From assembly GCF_018122655.1 (NCBI RefSeq), contig NZ_JAGRQC010000001.1, positions 806,001-870,000 on the forward strand: DNA of 64,000 bases, given 5' to 3'. The position numbers were made by a program, and so were the translations under genes. A model generated the notes under the pieces. It searched no databases. It saw only the letters and a program-made list of their open reading frames with translations, and was not told the origin of the DNA. Numbering within the stretch: position 1 is the stretch's first letter; each line of letters starts with the position of its first letter. The DNA is from Stakelama marina (GTDB lineage Bacteria > Pseudomonadota > Alphaproteobacteria > Sphingomonadales > Sphingomonadaceae). This document shows positions 29,201-37,011 of the stretch, one piece after another.

Positions 29201-29397
29201 ATTACCTGCGTCACGCTGTTTTCCAGCGTTTCGGCCGATGCACCCGGATAGTTGGCGCTGATGTTCACCTCTGGCGGCGCAACATCCGGATATTGCTCGA
29301 CCGGCAGCGTGTAGATCGCCCCCACGCCGAGCAGCATCACGATGATCGCGATCACCCACGCGAAAATCGGGCGGTCGATGAATACGCGTGACAACAT
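26203..29397 (-). CDS. RND multidrug efflux permease (AcrB/MexF-like)
   Basis: A 1064-residue hydrophobe/amphiphile efflux pump. It begins M-L-S-R-V-F-I-D-R-P-I-F-A-W-V and has 12 expected membrane helices in two halves with large periplasmic loops. The TM4 proton-relay motif G-L-L-V-D-D-A-I-V-V-V-E-N is at about residue 403, with two aspartates. A G-L-x-x-K-N-A-I-L motif follows in TM10. It exports drugs or toxic metabolites driven by protons, in complex with the adjacent periplasmic adaptor and outer-membrane channel. The gene is full length. A Gly/Ser-rich stretch near residue 655 is a common insert in the pore domain. Confidence 0.95.
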   Translation of the reverse strand: MLSRVFIDRPIFAWVIAIIVMLLGVGAIYTLPVEQYPDVAPPEVNISANYPGASAETLENSVTQVIEQQLTGIDGLLYFSSSSSSRGQARITATFRKGIDPDIAQVQVQNKVQQALPRLPQQVQQQGLRVTKSNPDFLLIVAVYDKTDQRTNQDVSDYIASNLQDPIGRVNGVGDTRVFGSQYAMRIWLNPDRLASYSLMPGDVIQAIQAQNTEVAAGEIGGQPMPDSQMLNATVTAQSRLHTPAQFANIILKSDQSGATVRLSDVARVELGAESYGVVSRVNGHPGAGMAISLAPGADALSTAALVKQEVAKQAKNFPPGLTYSYPRDSTDFIRLSIDEVVKTLIEAIILVVIVMFVFLQSWRATLIPTIAVPVVILGTFAMFAIAGFSINTLTLFGLVLAIGLLVDDAIVVVENVERLMEENPELTPREATIESMREIQVALVAIALVLSAVFLPMAFFGGSTGVIYRQFSLTIVSAMVLSVAVALILTPALTATLLKRKQDEGEGWFNRRFPAVRRTGERFRTRFNRGFDWTVHHYTAAIRTVVDRKYIFLLIYACVVAVLVVLFFRLPTSFLPVEDQGSVFIQFRLPPGATQARTQDVQMSVEKYLRQQEGGNIKTMFTASGTGGGGSGGQNTGIGYLALKDFDQRKGEQNSAGAIAERARKALSGLRDAQVFALVPGAIRGLGDTSGFTMELQNAGSLSREQFAAARDKVLAAAAKDPVLTSVRPSELPDVPTLHVEIDQQKLEALGLSQSDVNTTLSAAWGGRYVNDFIDRGRVKRVYVEGDAPYRSAPEDLGDWYVRSKDGQMAPFSSFAKTSWSQAPTELSRFSGLPAFEIQGQAAPGYSSGEAMNHIAAIAQKIPGISIAWAGISYQERLSSGQAPILYGLSLLVVFLCLAALYESWSIPVAVLLVIPLGLVGAVFAVTLRGLDNDVYMQIGLLTTMGLASKNAILMIEFAEQAEKQGMRVIDAAIEAARIRLRPILMTSFAFIFGVLPLAISTGAGANSRIAIGTAVIGGMLTATILAVFYIPLFFVIVRRSTRDVLKKLHHDDDGGQPAGEGA

Positions 29398-29403
29398 CGG
29401 CGA

Positions 29404-30675
29404 TCAGCCCCCCGCGTTGGCGGCAGCGTTCGCCTTTTCGTCACCCGGCTGCTTCACCTGCAGCTTTTGCGGAGTGTCCGCCGGAACGGGCTTGATCGGC
29501 TGGTTCGGGCGAATCTTTGCCGTGCCCTGCACGATGATCTTGTCGCCCGCATTCAGCCCCTTGGTGACAACCCATTTGTTGCCCTGGGTGCGCGGCGCGG
29601 TAACGCCCTGCTTCACCGCCTTGTTGTCCTTGCCGACGATCAGGACGCTCGCATTGCCCTTGGGATCGCGCGTCACGCCCGCCTGCGGCACGAGGAATGC
29701 CTTGGTGTCGACCGCCTGCGAAAAGATCGCGCGGACGAACATGCCGGGCAGCAGCACGCCTTCGGGATTGGGAAAGCGCGCGCGCAGCGTGACGGTGCCG
29801 GTACTTTCGTCGACCATCGCCTCGGCGAACTCGACCGTGCCCGTCTGGCCGTACATGCTGCCATCTTCCAGCCGCAGCCGAACGCTTGCGCTTGCCGGGA
29901 CGACGCCGTCATCGTGCTGCAACGACCGCCGCAGCGCCAGCAGATCGGCGCTCGACTGGCGGATATCGACATAAATGGGGTCGAGCCGCTGGATCACGGC
30001 AAGCGGATCGCTCTGGTTCTGCGTGACGAGCGCGCCGACCGTCGCCAGCGACCTTCCGATCCGGCCGGTAATCGGTGCGGGAACGCGTGTGAACCGGACG
30101 TTTATCTGCGCGGTGCGAAGTGCCGCCCTGGCCTGTTCGACAGCCGCCGCCGCCTGTCGTGCCTGTGCCTCGGCATCGGTATAGTCCTGCTGGCTGACCG
30201 CCTCGATCTTGGCGAGCGGCTTGTACCGATCCGCCTTCGCTTGCGCGGCGGCAAGCGTCGCTTGCGCGCTGTGCAGGTTGGCGCGGGCCTGGCTGGCCGA
30301 AGCCTCGTACAGGCTCGGGTCGATGCGATAGAGCGTCTGCCCCTTCTTCACGACCGAACCTTCGGTGAAATAGCGTTTCTCGATCACGCCCGACACCTGA
30401 GGGCGGACCTGCGAGGTTTCATAAGCCGATGTGCGCGCCGCGAGTTCGGTGACCATCGGTACGCTGGTCGGCTGCACCGTCACATATCCGACGGTAACCG
30501 GCCCCTGCGCACCGGGGCCAGCCGGGCCGCCCTTGGCGGCGTCATCACCACCGCCGCAGCCGGCCAATCCAAGCACCGCGACGCCGATGAATGCAGACCG
30601 CACAAGCTTCGCCAGCGCGGCTGTTGGCCGTCCATGGCGAACGGTTGCGATCGATTGGGAAAACGCAGGGATCAT
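29404..30675 (-). CDS. RND efflux periplasmic adaptor (AcrA/MexE-like)
   Basis: A 423-residue membrane fusion protein. A leader ends in a lipobox-like L-A-G-C-G near residue 40, so it is probably a lipoprotein. A barrel-sandwich lipoyl domain is split by a coiled-coil hairpin rich in Ala, Gln and Arg (about residues 125-205). A beta-barrel and a membrane-proximal domain follow. The first 23 residues before the hydrophobic leader are unusually long, so a GTG start just ahead of R-S-A-F-I-G-V-A-V-L may be the real one. It is the first gene of the operon, six bases from the pump. No regulator gene adjoins it. Confidence 0.9.
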   Translation of the reverse strand: MIPAFSQSIATVRHGRPTAALAKLVRSAFIGVAVLGLAGCGGGDDAAKGGPAGPGAQGPVTVGYVTVQPTSVPMVTELAARTSAYETSQVRPQVSGVIEKRYFTEGSVVKKGQTLYRIDPSLYEASASQARANLHSAQATLAAAQAKADRYKPLAKIEAVSQQDYTDAEAQARQAAAAVEQARAALRTAQINVRFTRVPAPITGRIGRSLATVGALVTQNQSDPLAVIQRLDPIYVDIRQSSADLLALRRSLQHDDGVVPASASVRLRLEDGSMYGQTGTVEFAEAMVDESTGTVTLRARFPNPEGVLLPGMFVRAIFSQAVDTKAFLVPQAGVTRDPKGNASVLIVGKDNKAVKQGVTAPRTQGNKWVVTKGLNAGDKIIVQGTAKIRPNQPIKPVPADTPQKLQVKQPGDEKANAAANAGG

Positions 30676-30839
30676 GACGGCCTTTGCGAAACGAATAACA
30701 GCGACCGCCAGCCAACGCCGACGGTCAGGTTGCTGTCGCGCGCATCCCCCTATTGCGCCGCAGCATCGGCGGCCCCTAAAACAAAACGCTCGCGTTCACA
30801 ATCCTGCCTGCGGTAGAAAATCTTTTCCCGCGGCAACGA

Positions 30840-31625
30840 TCATCGACCGGAAAATTCCGCCTCCCGCTTCTCCAGGAAGGCGCGCCCGCCCTCCATCGCG
30901 TCGGACGTGCCGCGTACATCGCGCTGGCTCTCCGCCTCTCGCAGCATCGCCTCATCATAACTGTGTTCCAGCGCGTAGGCGACGTTGCGTCGCATCAGTC
31001 CCAGCGCGACCGTCGGGCCGGCGGCGAGCCGTTCCGCCAGCGCGAACGCCTGATCGTCAAGAACGTCGTCGGCGACGAGCCGGTGGACCAGCCCCCATTC
31101 CAGCGCGCGTTCGGCGGGAACACGCTCGCCCAGCATCATCATCTCCAGCGCGCGCGATCGTCCGATGATGCGCGGCAGCATCCAGCTTGCGCCGCCATCG
31201 GGAACCAGCCCGATATTGACGAACGCCTGAAGGAAATAGGCCGAGCTCGCCGCGATGCAGAAATCGGCCGACAGCGCGAGGCTGCACCCGATGCCCGCCG
31301 CAGGTCCGCGTACCGCGCTCACGACGGGAACCTGCAGCTCCGCGATTGCCTTCAGCGTCGGATTGTAATGTTCGGTCAGCGCCTTGTAGGTCGCGGCCTG
31401 CGGATCGTCCGAACCCAGCGCTCCACCCGCGACATCCGCGCCAGAGCAAAAGGCCCGCCCTTCGCCACGCAACAGCACCGCCCGCGCCCCCGACAGATCA
31501 TCCAGCACCTCTCGCACGCGGTCGAACATCACGGGCGGCGCTGCGTTCAGCCGGTCGGGCCGGTCGAGCGTGATGATGAGCACGTCGCCGCGCCGTTCGG
31601 TCAGGATCATCTTTTCTTCGCTCAT
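30840..31625 (-). CDS. enoyl-CoA hydratase/isomerase family protein
   Basis: A 261-residue crotonase-fold protein. The oxyanion-hole residues are in A-F-C-S-G-A-D near residue 60 and R-G-P-A-A-G-I-G-C-S-L-A-L-S-A-D near residue 105. An L-V-P-D-G-G-A-S-W block near residue 135 has Asp where classic hydratases have a second Glu. This pattern resembles PaaG-type isomerases of phenylacetate degradation, but no paa genes are present. It ends 165 bases upstream of the efflux operon and is divergent from the aldolase-like gene, 68 bases apart. Confidence 0.85.
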   Translation of the reverse strand: MSEEKMILTERRGDVLIITLDRPDRLNAAPPVMFDRVREVLDDLSGARAVLLRGEGRAFCSGADVAGGALGSDDPQAATYKALTEHYNPTLKAIAELQVPVVSAVRGPAAGIGCSLALSADFCIAASSAYFLQAFVNIGLVPDGGASWMLPRIIGRSRALEMMMLGERVPAERALEWGLVHRLVADDVLDDQAFALAERLAAGPTVALGLMRRNVAYALEHSYDEAMLREAESQRDVRGTSDAMEGGRAFLEKREAEFSGR

Positions 31626-31693
31626 CGGTTTGCCGTCCCTTCTCGTCCGTGCGATACTCGATCTTCAAATTCGCATATATCCGGGAGAGTGCA

Positions 31694-32455
31694 ATGGCGA
31701 CCGCAATTCTCGAAAAGTCAGGCATCAGCGAGGCCGAATGGGAAGCCCGTCAACAGCTCGCGGCCTGCTACCGCGTTTTCGACATGCTCGGCTGGTCGGA
31801 AATGATCTACAATCATATCACGCTGAAGGTTCCTGGTGAGGACGGTGCATTCCTCATCAATCCGTTCGGGCTGCATTTCAGCGAGGTGAAGGCGTCGAAC
31901 CTCGTCAAGATCGACATCGACGGCAACAAGCTCGACGACAATCCCTATCCGGTCAATCAGGCCGGTTTCACGCAGCACTCGGTTTTTCATCGCCATTTGA
32001 GCGATGCGCACTGCATCATGCATACCCACACCACCGCCGGAATGGCGGTAAGTTCGGTCGAAGGCGGCCTGCGTCCGACCAATTTCTATGCCTGCAATTT
32101 CATCGGCCAGCTCGCCTATCACGATTTCGAAGGCGTCACGGTGCGCTCGGAAGAGGGTGAGCGGCTGATCGAACATCTCGGCGACAAGCGCGCGATGCTG
32201 CTCAGGAACCACGGCATCCTCGTCATGGGCCGCACGCTACCCGAAGCGTTCATCAAGCACTGGGCGCTCCAGCGCGCGTGCGAGATTCAGATCGCGACGA
32301 TGTCGATGGGCGCCCCGGTCGAGATTTCGGACGAGGTCGTCGCCGTGCACCAGCGCGATCTTTCGAAGGTCTCGATACCGGGCGGCCCCGGCAAGGCGGA
32401 CTTCGACGCGATGGTTCGTCTGGTCGACCGCATCGACAAGAGCTGGCGGGATTGA
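31694..32455 (+). CDS. class II aldolase/adducin family protein
   Basis: A 253-residue protein of the AraD/FucA/adducin fold. Zinc ligands are recognisable in M-H-T-H-T-T-A-G near residue 113 and in R-N-H-G-I-L-V-M-G near residue 174. The early N-H-I-T-L-K block (about residue 38) is typical. True members cleave sugar phosphates or decarboxylate. Many proteobacterial copies of this length carry no known substrate. The ATG is preceded by G-G-G-A-G-A-G 3-4 bases away. The [2Fe-2S] gene follows after 31 bases. Confidence 0.85.
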   Translation: MATAILEKSGISEAEWEARQQLAACYRVFDMLGWSEMIYNHITLKVPGEDGAFLINPFGLHFSEVKASNLVKIDIDGNKLDDNPYPVNQAGFTQHSVFHRHLSDAHCIMHTHTTAGMAVSSVEGGLRPTNFYACNFIGQLAYHDFEGVTVRSEEGERLIEHLGDKRAMLLRNHGILVMGRTLPEAFIKHWALQRACEIQIATMSMGAPVEISDEVVAVHQRDLSKVSIPGGPGKADFDAMVRLVDRIDKSWRD

Positions 32456-32486
32456 TTGACGGCGCGGATGCAATAGACCGGCGCAC

Positions 32487-33029
32487 ATGACTCGCTTCAC
32501 CGTCAACAACCAGCCGGTGCATTACAAGATGGACCCGGAGACGCCGCTGCTCTGGGCGCTGCGCGACGCATCGAACCTCACCGGCACAAAATATGGCTGC
32601 GGGACCGGCGATTGCGGTGCCTGTACGGTCGATGTCGACGGTGAAGCGGTGCGATCGTGCCAGATGACGATCGCCAAGGCGGAAGGCACGTTTGTGACCA
32701 CGATCGAAGGGCTTTCGCGCGACCGCTCGCATCCGGTGCAGGAAGCGCTCATCGCCTCGAACGTTCCGCAATGCGGCTATTGCATCCCGGGTATCGTCAT
32801 GGCTGCCGCTGCCCTGCTGCGCAAGAACCGCAATCCGTCGGACAGCGATATCCACAAGGCCGTCACCAATATCTGTCGCTGTGGGATCTATCCGCGGCTG
32901 GTCGATGCGATCCAGCGGGCGGGACGCATAGCGCGCGGCGATGAAACCATTCCGCCGCCGCCCAGACCCGGCATCGACCCGGCCGAGGCGGCGAAATCGG
33001 TGCCCGCGCTCAGTCCCGGCGGCAAGTGA
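32487..33029 (+). CDS. (2Fe-2S)-binding subunit, xanthine-oxidase family, apparently orphan
   Basis: A 180-residue protein with the two-cluster layout of IorA/CoxS small subunits. The N-terminal plant-type [2Fe-2S] cysteines are in Y-G-C-G-T-G-D-C-G-A-C-T plus R-S-C-Q-M (about residues 37-60). The C-terminal [2Fe-2S] set is in Q-C-G-Y-C-I-P-G and I-C-R-C-G-I-Y-P (about 95-135). Such subunits carry electrons from a molybdopterin subunit that is normally the next gene. Here the next gene is an unrelated RcnB-like protein. The partner must be elsewhere, or the subunit is a relic. The C-terminal tail is Pro/Ala-rich. Confidence 0.88.
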   Translation: MTRFTVNNQPVHYKMDPETPLLWALRDASNLTGTKYGCGTGDCGACTVDVDGEAVRSCQMTIAKAEGTFVTTIEGLSRDRSHPVQEALIASNVPQCGYCIPGIVMAAAALLRKNRNPSDSDIHKAVTNICRCGIYPRLVDAIQRAGRIARGDETIPPPPRPGIDPAEAAKSVPALSPGGK

Positions 33030-33132
33030 ATACTTGCTGGTTGCTTTCAGCCGAATTCAGCCACGGCTCATCGCCGCCATGGCATACCGTATCCACTGAC
33101 CACCGGCTTGCGCCGGCCAGCGGAGAAACACC

Positions 33133-33981
33133 ATGAAGAAGACCTTTATCCTGGCATTGCTTGCCGCCACGGCATTGGCGCCGGCGACCGCGATGGCCCA
33201 GAACCGTCACGACCGCGCGCAGCGTGAGCATCATCAGCGCGCCGACCGTCCCGAACGCCCCGCCCAGGTGCGCCAGCGCGCGAACATTGGCCGCAACGAT
33301 GCTCGTGTCGAGCGCCGCAATCGGCGCGTCGAACGCCAGGCGCGCCGTGCCGAGCGCCCGCGCACCGTCACTCCGCCCGCCAGCACGGCACCCCGCTCGA
33401 ACGTTACCGTGCGCAGTGCACGCGAAGCGCGGGCAGGCTCGGCGACCGATCGTTACAACGCGGCGCGGGCGCAGCAGCGCCATGATCGCGAACGTCGCAA
33501 CTGGGATCGCAACACCCGCCGCGATCAGCAGCGGGCGGAACGCCGCGATCACGACCGCGAGCGCCGCTATCGCCATGACGACCGCAACGATCGCTATCGT
33601 CAGGCAGAGCGGCGCTACCAACGCCGCGTGGAACAGGCGCGCAACCGCTACGACTTCCACGACCGGGCGCGCTGGAACCGCAACTGGCGGGAAAATCATC
33701 GCTATGACTGGCGCGATTACCGCGCGCAGAATCGCTATGCCTATCGCCTGCCGCGTTATTACGCGCCGCGAGGATATGATTACGGCTATCGCCGCTTTTC
33801 GATCGGCCTGACGATCGGGTCGATGCTTTATCAGGATCGCTACTGGATCAACGATCCGGGCTATTACCGGCTGCCGCCGGCCTATGGTCCCTATCGCTGG
33901 GTGCGCTATTACAATGACGCGTTGCTCGTCGATGTTCGCGACGGCATGGTCGTCGACGTGATCTACGACATCTTCTGGTAA
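33133..33981 (+). CDS. arginine-rich exported protein, RcnB-like
   Basis: A 282-residue protein with a clear Sec leader (residues 1-22, ending A-M-A-Q). The next 180 residues are extremely rich in Arg, His, Asp, Asn and Gln. They form a charged, probably extended region with D-R-N-D-R-Y-R-type repeats. The last 60 residues resemble the RcnB fold: W-I-N-D-P-G-Y-Y-R-L-P, then Y-G-P-Y-R-W-V-R-Y-Y-N-D-A-L-L-V-D. RcnB in enterobacteria influences nickel/cobalt homeostasis from the periplasm. The long basic region here suggests binding to an acidic envelope polymer or metal, which is inference. A strong terminator follows. Confidence 0.75.
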   Translation: MKKTFILALLAATALAPATAMAQNRHDRAQREHHQRADRPERPAQVRQRANIGRNDARVERRNRRVERQARRAERPRTVTPPASTAPRSNVTVRSAREARAGSATDRYNAARAQQRHDRERRNWDRNTRRDQQRAERRDHDRERRYRHDDRNDRYRQAERRYQRRVEQARNRYDFHDRARWNRNWRENHRYDWRDYRAQNRYAYRLPRYYAPRGYDYGYRRFSIGLTIGSMLYQDRYWINDPGYYRLPPAYGPYRWVRYYNDALLVDVRDGMVVDVIYDIFW

Positions 33982-34005
33982 GATCGCCTGAACGACAGGT
34001 GCTCT

Positions 34006-34040
34006 GGCCCGGCGGCTTCAGGTCGCCGGGCCTCTTGCAT
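34006..34040 (+). terminator. rho-independent terminator after RcnB-like gene
   Basis: Perfect 9-bp arms GGCCCGGCG (34006-34014) and CGCCGGGCC (34024-34032) enclose a 9-base loop and are followed by TCTTGCATTT. The T-run is interrupted, but the stem is strong and lies 25 bases after the stop. Confidence 0.75.
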
Positions 34041-34071
34041 TTGGTGCGCAAAAGAGCAGATTGCGCGCGCT

Positions 34072-34746
34072 ATGTTAGGTACCCGCAAGAACAACCCCGC
34101 CTCGCCGCTCCGTGCCCAGATCGGGCAGAGCGTTTCTCAACGGCTGGAGGCGAACCCCGGCGTAAAGAAGGCGAAGATCACCGCCGCCGACGTCTATTAT
34201 TATCCCAATTATCTCAGCGATCGCGACTGCGACATGCTGATCGACAAGATCGACGCCGGCCGGCGCCGCTCGACGCTGCTGTCCGACACGCACGACCCCT
34301 ATTTCCGCACCAGCGACAGCTGCGATCTCGATCGCTGGTCGCCCGAAATCCGCCCGATCGACGAGCGTATATCCAATCTGCTCGGCATCGACACGGTGAA
34401 GGGCGAAACGCTGCAGGGGCAACGCTATGCGCCCGGTCAGCAATTCCGCGCGCACCACGACTATTTCCACACCACCGAAAGCTATTGGGAGCGGATGAAG
34501 CAGGAGGGTGGTCAGCGCACCTGGACCGCGATGATCTACCTCAACGATGTCGAAGAAGGCGGCGCGACCTGGTTCCCGCAGGCCGGCATCCGCGTCGCGC
34601 CGAAGCGCGGTCTCTTGCTGATGTGGAATAACATGAAACCCGATGGCAGCCCCAACGACCTCACGCTCCATGAGGGCATGGCCGTCGTCAAGGGCACCAA
34701 GTACATCGTCACCAAATGGTTTCGCGAGGACGTCTGGCTGAAATAG
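34072..34746 (+). CDS. prolyl-4-hydroxylase-like 2-oxoglutarate/Fe(II) oxygenase
   Basis: A 224-residue P4Hc-type dioxygenase. The double-stranded beta helix carries the iron ligands H-x-D (in F-R-A-H-H-D-Y-F, about residue 128) and a distal His (L-T-L-H-E-G, about 201). A Lys/Arg for 2-oxoglutarate follows, and the G-x-Q-R-T-W-T-A-M-I-Y-L core lies near residue 150. No signal peptide is present, so it acts in the cytoplasm. Bacterial relatives hydroxylate prolines in proteins such as EF-Tu or free amino acids. The substrate here is unknown. recJ starts 10 bases downstream. Confidence 0.85.
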   Translation: MLGTRKNNPASPLRAQIGQSVSQRLEANPGVKKAKITAADVYYYPNYLSDRDCDMLIDKIDAGRRRSTLLSDTHDPYFRTSDSCDLDRWSPEIRPIDERISNLLGIDTVKGETLQGQRYAPGQQFRAHHDYFHTTESYWERMKQEGGQRTWTAMIYLNDVEEGGATWFPQAGIRVAPKRGLLLMWNNMKPDGSPNDLTLHEGMAVVKGTKYIVTKWFREDVWLK

Positions 34747-34756
34747 ACTGAACGTC

Positions 34757-36520
34757 GTGGCCACTGTCCTCAACATCGAAAAGTCGATTCTCGGTCAGCC
34801 TTGGCGCTGGCGCGGGCTCGCTGCGGATGCTCGCGATCCGGGATTCGCGCCCGACGATCTCGTCACCCAACTCCTTCTGACGCGGGGTTGCGCGCGCGAG
34901 GATCTCGATGCGCATCGCACGCCCAGCATTCGCGGCTTCATGCCCGACCCATCGATTTTCCGAGACATGGACCGCGCTGCGGAGCGGATCGCCGATGCGG
35001 TCGAAAAGGGCGAGCAGATCGCGGTGTTCGGCGACTATGACGTCGACGGCGCCACGTCGGCCGCGCTGATGATCCGCCTGCTGCGCGATCTCGGTACCGA
35101 AGCGCGCCCCTACATCCCCGATCGCCTGATGGAAGGCTATGGCCCCTCCGGCGAAGCGCTGGTGCGCCTGAAACAGGAAGGCGCCGAGCTGATCGTGACG
35201 GTCGATTGCGGCGCGCAGGCATTCGACGCGCTCGACATGGCGCGCGAGGCGGGCGTCGATGTAATTGTCGTCGATCACCACAAATGCGCCTCCGAACTTC
35301 CCTTCGCGCACGCACTGGTCAATCCCAACCGCCTCGACGAGGTAGAGGGTGCGGCACATGGCCATCTCGCGGCGGTCGGCGTCGCGTTCCTGCTCGGCGC
35401 AGCGATCGTCCGCACGCTTCGCAACCGCGGCTTTTTCGCGAACCGGAAAGAACCGCGCCTGATCGAGCTTCTCGATCTCGTCGCGCTGGGCACCGTGGCC
35501 GATGTCGCCGCACTGAAAGGGCTGAACCGCGCATTCGTCGCCCAGGGGCTCAAGGTGATGGCGCAGCGCCGCAATATCGGCATGAACGCGCTGATCGAGG
35601 CATCGCGCCTGACCCGCGCCCCCACCGCCAGCGACCTCGGCTTCGCGCTGGGTCCCCGGATCAATGCCGGTGGCCGCGTCGGCCGGTCGGACCTCGGCGT
35701 CCGCCTGCTCACCACGCGCGATCCCGAAGAAGCCCGCTCGATCGCTGCCGAACTCGATCATCTGAACGAAGAACGCCGCGCGATCGAAGCCGCGGTTCAG
35801 GAAGCCGCCGAAGCGCTTTGTACGACCGGTGGAGGTCACTCCGTGGCGGTTGTCGCCGGACGCGAATGGCATGCCGGCGTCATTGGTATCGTCGCCGGAC
35901 GGTTGAAGGAAAAATTCGGCCGCCCCGCCATCGTCATCGCGCTCGACGATCAGGGCATCGGAAAAGGGTCGGGCCGATCGATCGCGGGGGTCGATCTCGG
36001 CGCGGCGGTCCTCGCGGCAAAGGACAGCGGCCTGCTCCAGGCAGGCGGCGGACACGCGATGGCGGCCGGCCTCACCATCGCCGAAGACGCCATCCCCGCC
36101 TTTGCCGATTTCCTCGAGGAATGGCTCTCCGATGCGGTCGCGCGTTCGATCGCCGACCGCGCATTGCTGCTCGATGCGGTTCTCGCACCCGGCGGCGTCA
36201 ATCCCAGCCTTGTCGAATCGCTCGAAGCCGGTGGTCCCTACGGGATGGGATGGCCCTCCCCGCGTGTCGCCGCCGGTCCTGTGCGCATCATTCGCGCGGA
36301 TGTCGTCGGCAACGGCCATGTCCGCGCCATCGTCGCAGGCGATGACGGACCGAGCATCAAGGCGATGGCGTTCCGCCAGGCGGAAACCGAACTCGGCCTT
36401 GCACTTCTCGGCGCTCCGAAGCACCGCAAGCTATGGCTCGCGGGCCGCGCGAAGATCGACGATTGGGGGGCGAGGCCCGCCGCCGAACTGCACATAGACG
36501 ACGCCGCCTGGGCCGACTGA
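34757..36520 (+). CDS. recJ: single-stranded-DNA-specific exonuclease RecJ
   Basis: A 587-residue 5'-3' ssDNA exonuclease. The DHH-family motifs are visible: I-A-V-F-G-D-Y-D-V-D-G-A-T near residue 92, the V-T-V-D-C-G block near 154, V-V-D-H-H-K (the DHH signature) near 174, and G-G-R-V-G-R-S-D near 310. The DHHA1 domain ends with G-G-G-H-A-M-A-A-G near residue 430, followed by an OB-fold. It acts in RecF-pathway recombination and repair. The start codon is GTG. The gene is complete and is followed 68 bases later by tRNA-Glu. Confidence 0.94.
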   Translation: MATVLNIEKSILGQPWRWRGLAADARDPGFAPDDLVTQLLLTRGCAREDLDAHRTPSIRGFMPDPSIFRDMDRAAERIADAVEKGEQIAVFGDYDVDGATSAALMIRLLRDLGTEARPYIPDRLMEGYGPSGEALVRLKQEGAELIVTVDCGAQAFDALDMAREAGVDVIVVDHHKCASELPFAHALVNPNRLDEVEGAAHGHLAAVGVAFLLGAAIVRTLRNRGFFANRKEPRLIELLDLVALGTVADVAALKGLNRAFVAQGLKVMAQRRNIGMNALIEASRLTRAPTASDLGFALGPRINAGGRVGRSDLGVRLLTTRDPEEARSIAAELDHLNEERRAIEAAVQEAAEALCTTGGGHSVAVVAGREWHAGVIGIVAGRLKEKFGRPAIVIALDDQGIGKGSGRSIAGVDLGAAVLAAKDSGLLQAGGGHAMAAGLTIAEDAIPAFADFLEEWLSDAVARSIADRALLLDAVLAPGGVNPSLVESLEAGGPYGMGWPSPRVAAGPVRIIRADVVGNGHVRAIVAGDDGPSIKAMAFRQAETELGLALLGAPKHRKLWLAGRAKIDDWGARPAAELHIDDAAWAD

Positions 36521-36539
36521 AATTTTCTTGCACAGGCGC

Positions 36540-36568
36540 TTGACCCCGCCAGCGCATTTGCCTAGGTC
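36540..36568 (+). promoter_or_regulatory. sigma-70-type promoter of tRNA-Glu
   Basis: TTGACC (36540-36545) and TAGGTC (36563-36568) are separated by exactly 17 bases and lie 20 bases before the mature tRNA 5' end. The -35 is close to consensus; the -10 is weaker. Confidence 0.6.
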
Positions 36569-36588
36569 GCGGCTCCACGCTTCGGCAT

Positions 36589-36664
36589 GGCCCCTTCGTC
36601 TAGCGGTCTAGGACGCGGCCCTTTCACGGCTGAAACACGGGTTCGATTCCCGTAGGGGTCACCA
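36589..36664 (+). tRNA. tRNA-Glu (anticodon TTC), CCA encoded
   Basis: A 76-base cloverleaf. Acceptor arm GGCCCCT pairs with AGGGGTC (one G-U pair). The D-loop contains AGCGGTCTAGGAC, and the anticodon loop CTTTCAC places TTC in the anticodon. The T-arm has the invariant GGTTCGATTCC. The CCA end is genome-encoded (36662-36664). No integrase or duplicated 3' end is seen downstream, so there is no sign that this tRNA is used as an attachment site. Confidence 0.97.
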
Positions 36665-36667
36665 CCT

Positions 36668-36698
36668 CCGCCCGGAACTTCCGGGGCTGGCGGTTTTT
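36668..36698 (+). terminator. rho-independent terminator of tRNA-Glu
   Basis: Outer arms CCGCC (36668-36672) and GGCGG (36689-36693) flank an inner perfect repeat of CCCGGAA with TTCCGGG. Five T residues follow directly (36694-36698). It starts four bases after the CCA end. Confidence 0.85.
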
Positions 36699-37011
36699 AT
36701 GCGATGGCGCCGCCGTCGCCGAGCGGCAAAACCGGACCTCAGTAGTCATAAGCGATTTTCAAGTCTGGACGCACACCAGCGCAACGACGCTGCGCCGCGC
36801 ACGCTGCACCAAATCGCTGCAAGACATCACATGCGTGGTCCGTGACAGGCCCCCACTCGCTCAAGCCGACTTCCAACTTACCTAATATAAGCGCCTCTTA
36901 AGACGACGACTTCATCTCCGCGCCGAATGCTGGCTGCGTGCCGCTCTTCCCGCCCTGTTGGCGGCGGCGAGCGGATCGGTCTGGCGAGCAATATTGCGCA
37001 AAGGATTTTAC
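36699..37011. other. noncoding stretch between tRNA-Glu terminator and DsbA-like gene
   Basis: About 310 bases with no convincing reading frame on either strand. It is less GC-rich in its second half (TAATATAAG near 36885), where the promoter of the downstream thiol-exchange pair is expected, but I cannot fix a -35/-10 pair. No repeat of the tRNA 3' end and no recognisable small RNA were found by eye. Confidence 0.5.

Noticed and set aside
27589..29391. A 600-codon open frame on the plus strand opposite the RND pump
   Set aside because: It mirrors a well-supported AcrB-type gene. Its translation is Arg/Asp/His-rich without any domain, as expected for the antisense of a GC-rich gene.
36589..37011. 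tRNA-Glu as an integration site
   Set aside because: No direct repeat of the tRNA 3' end, integrase or composition shift was found in the following kilobases.
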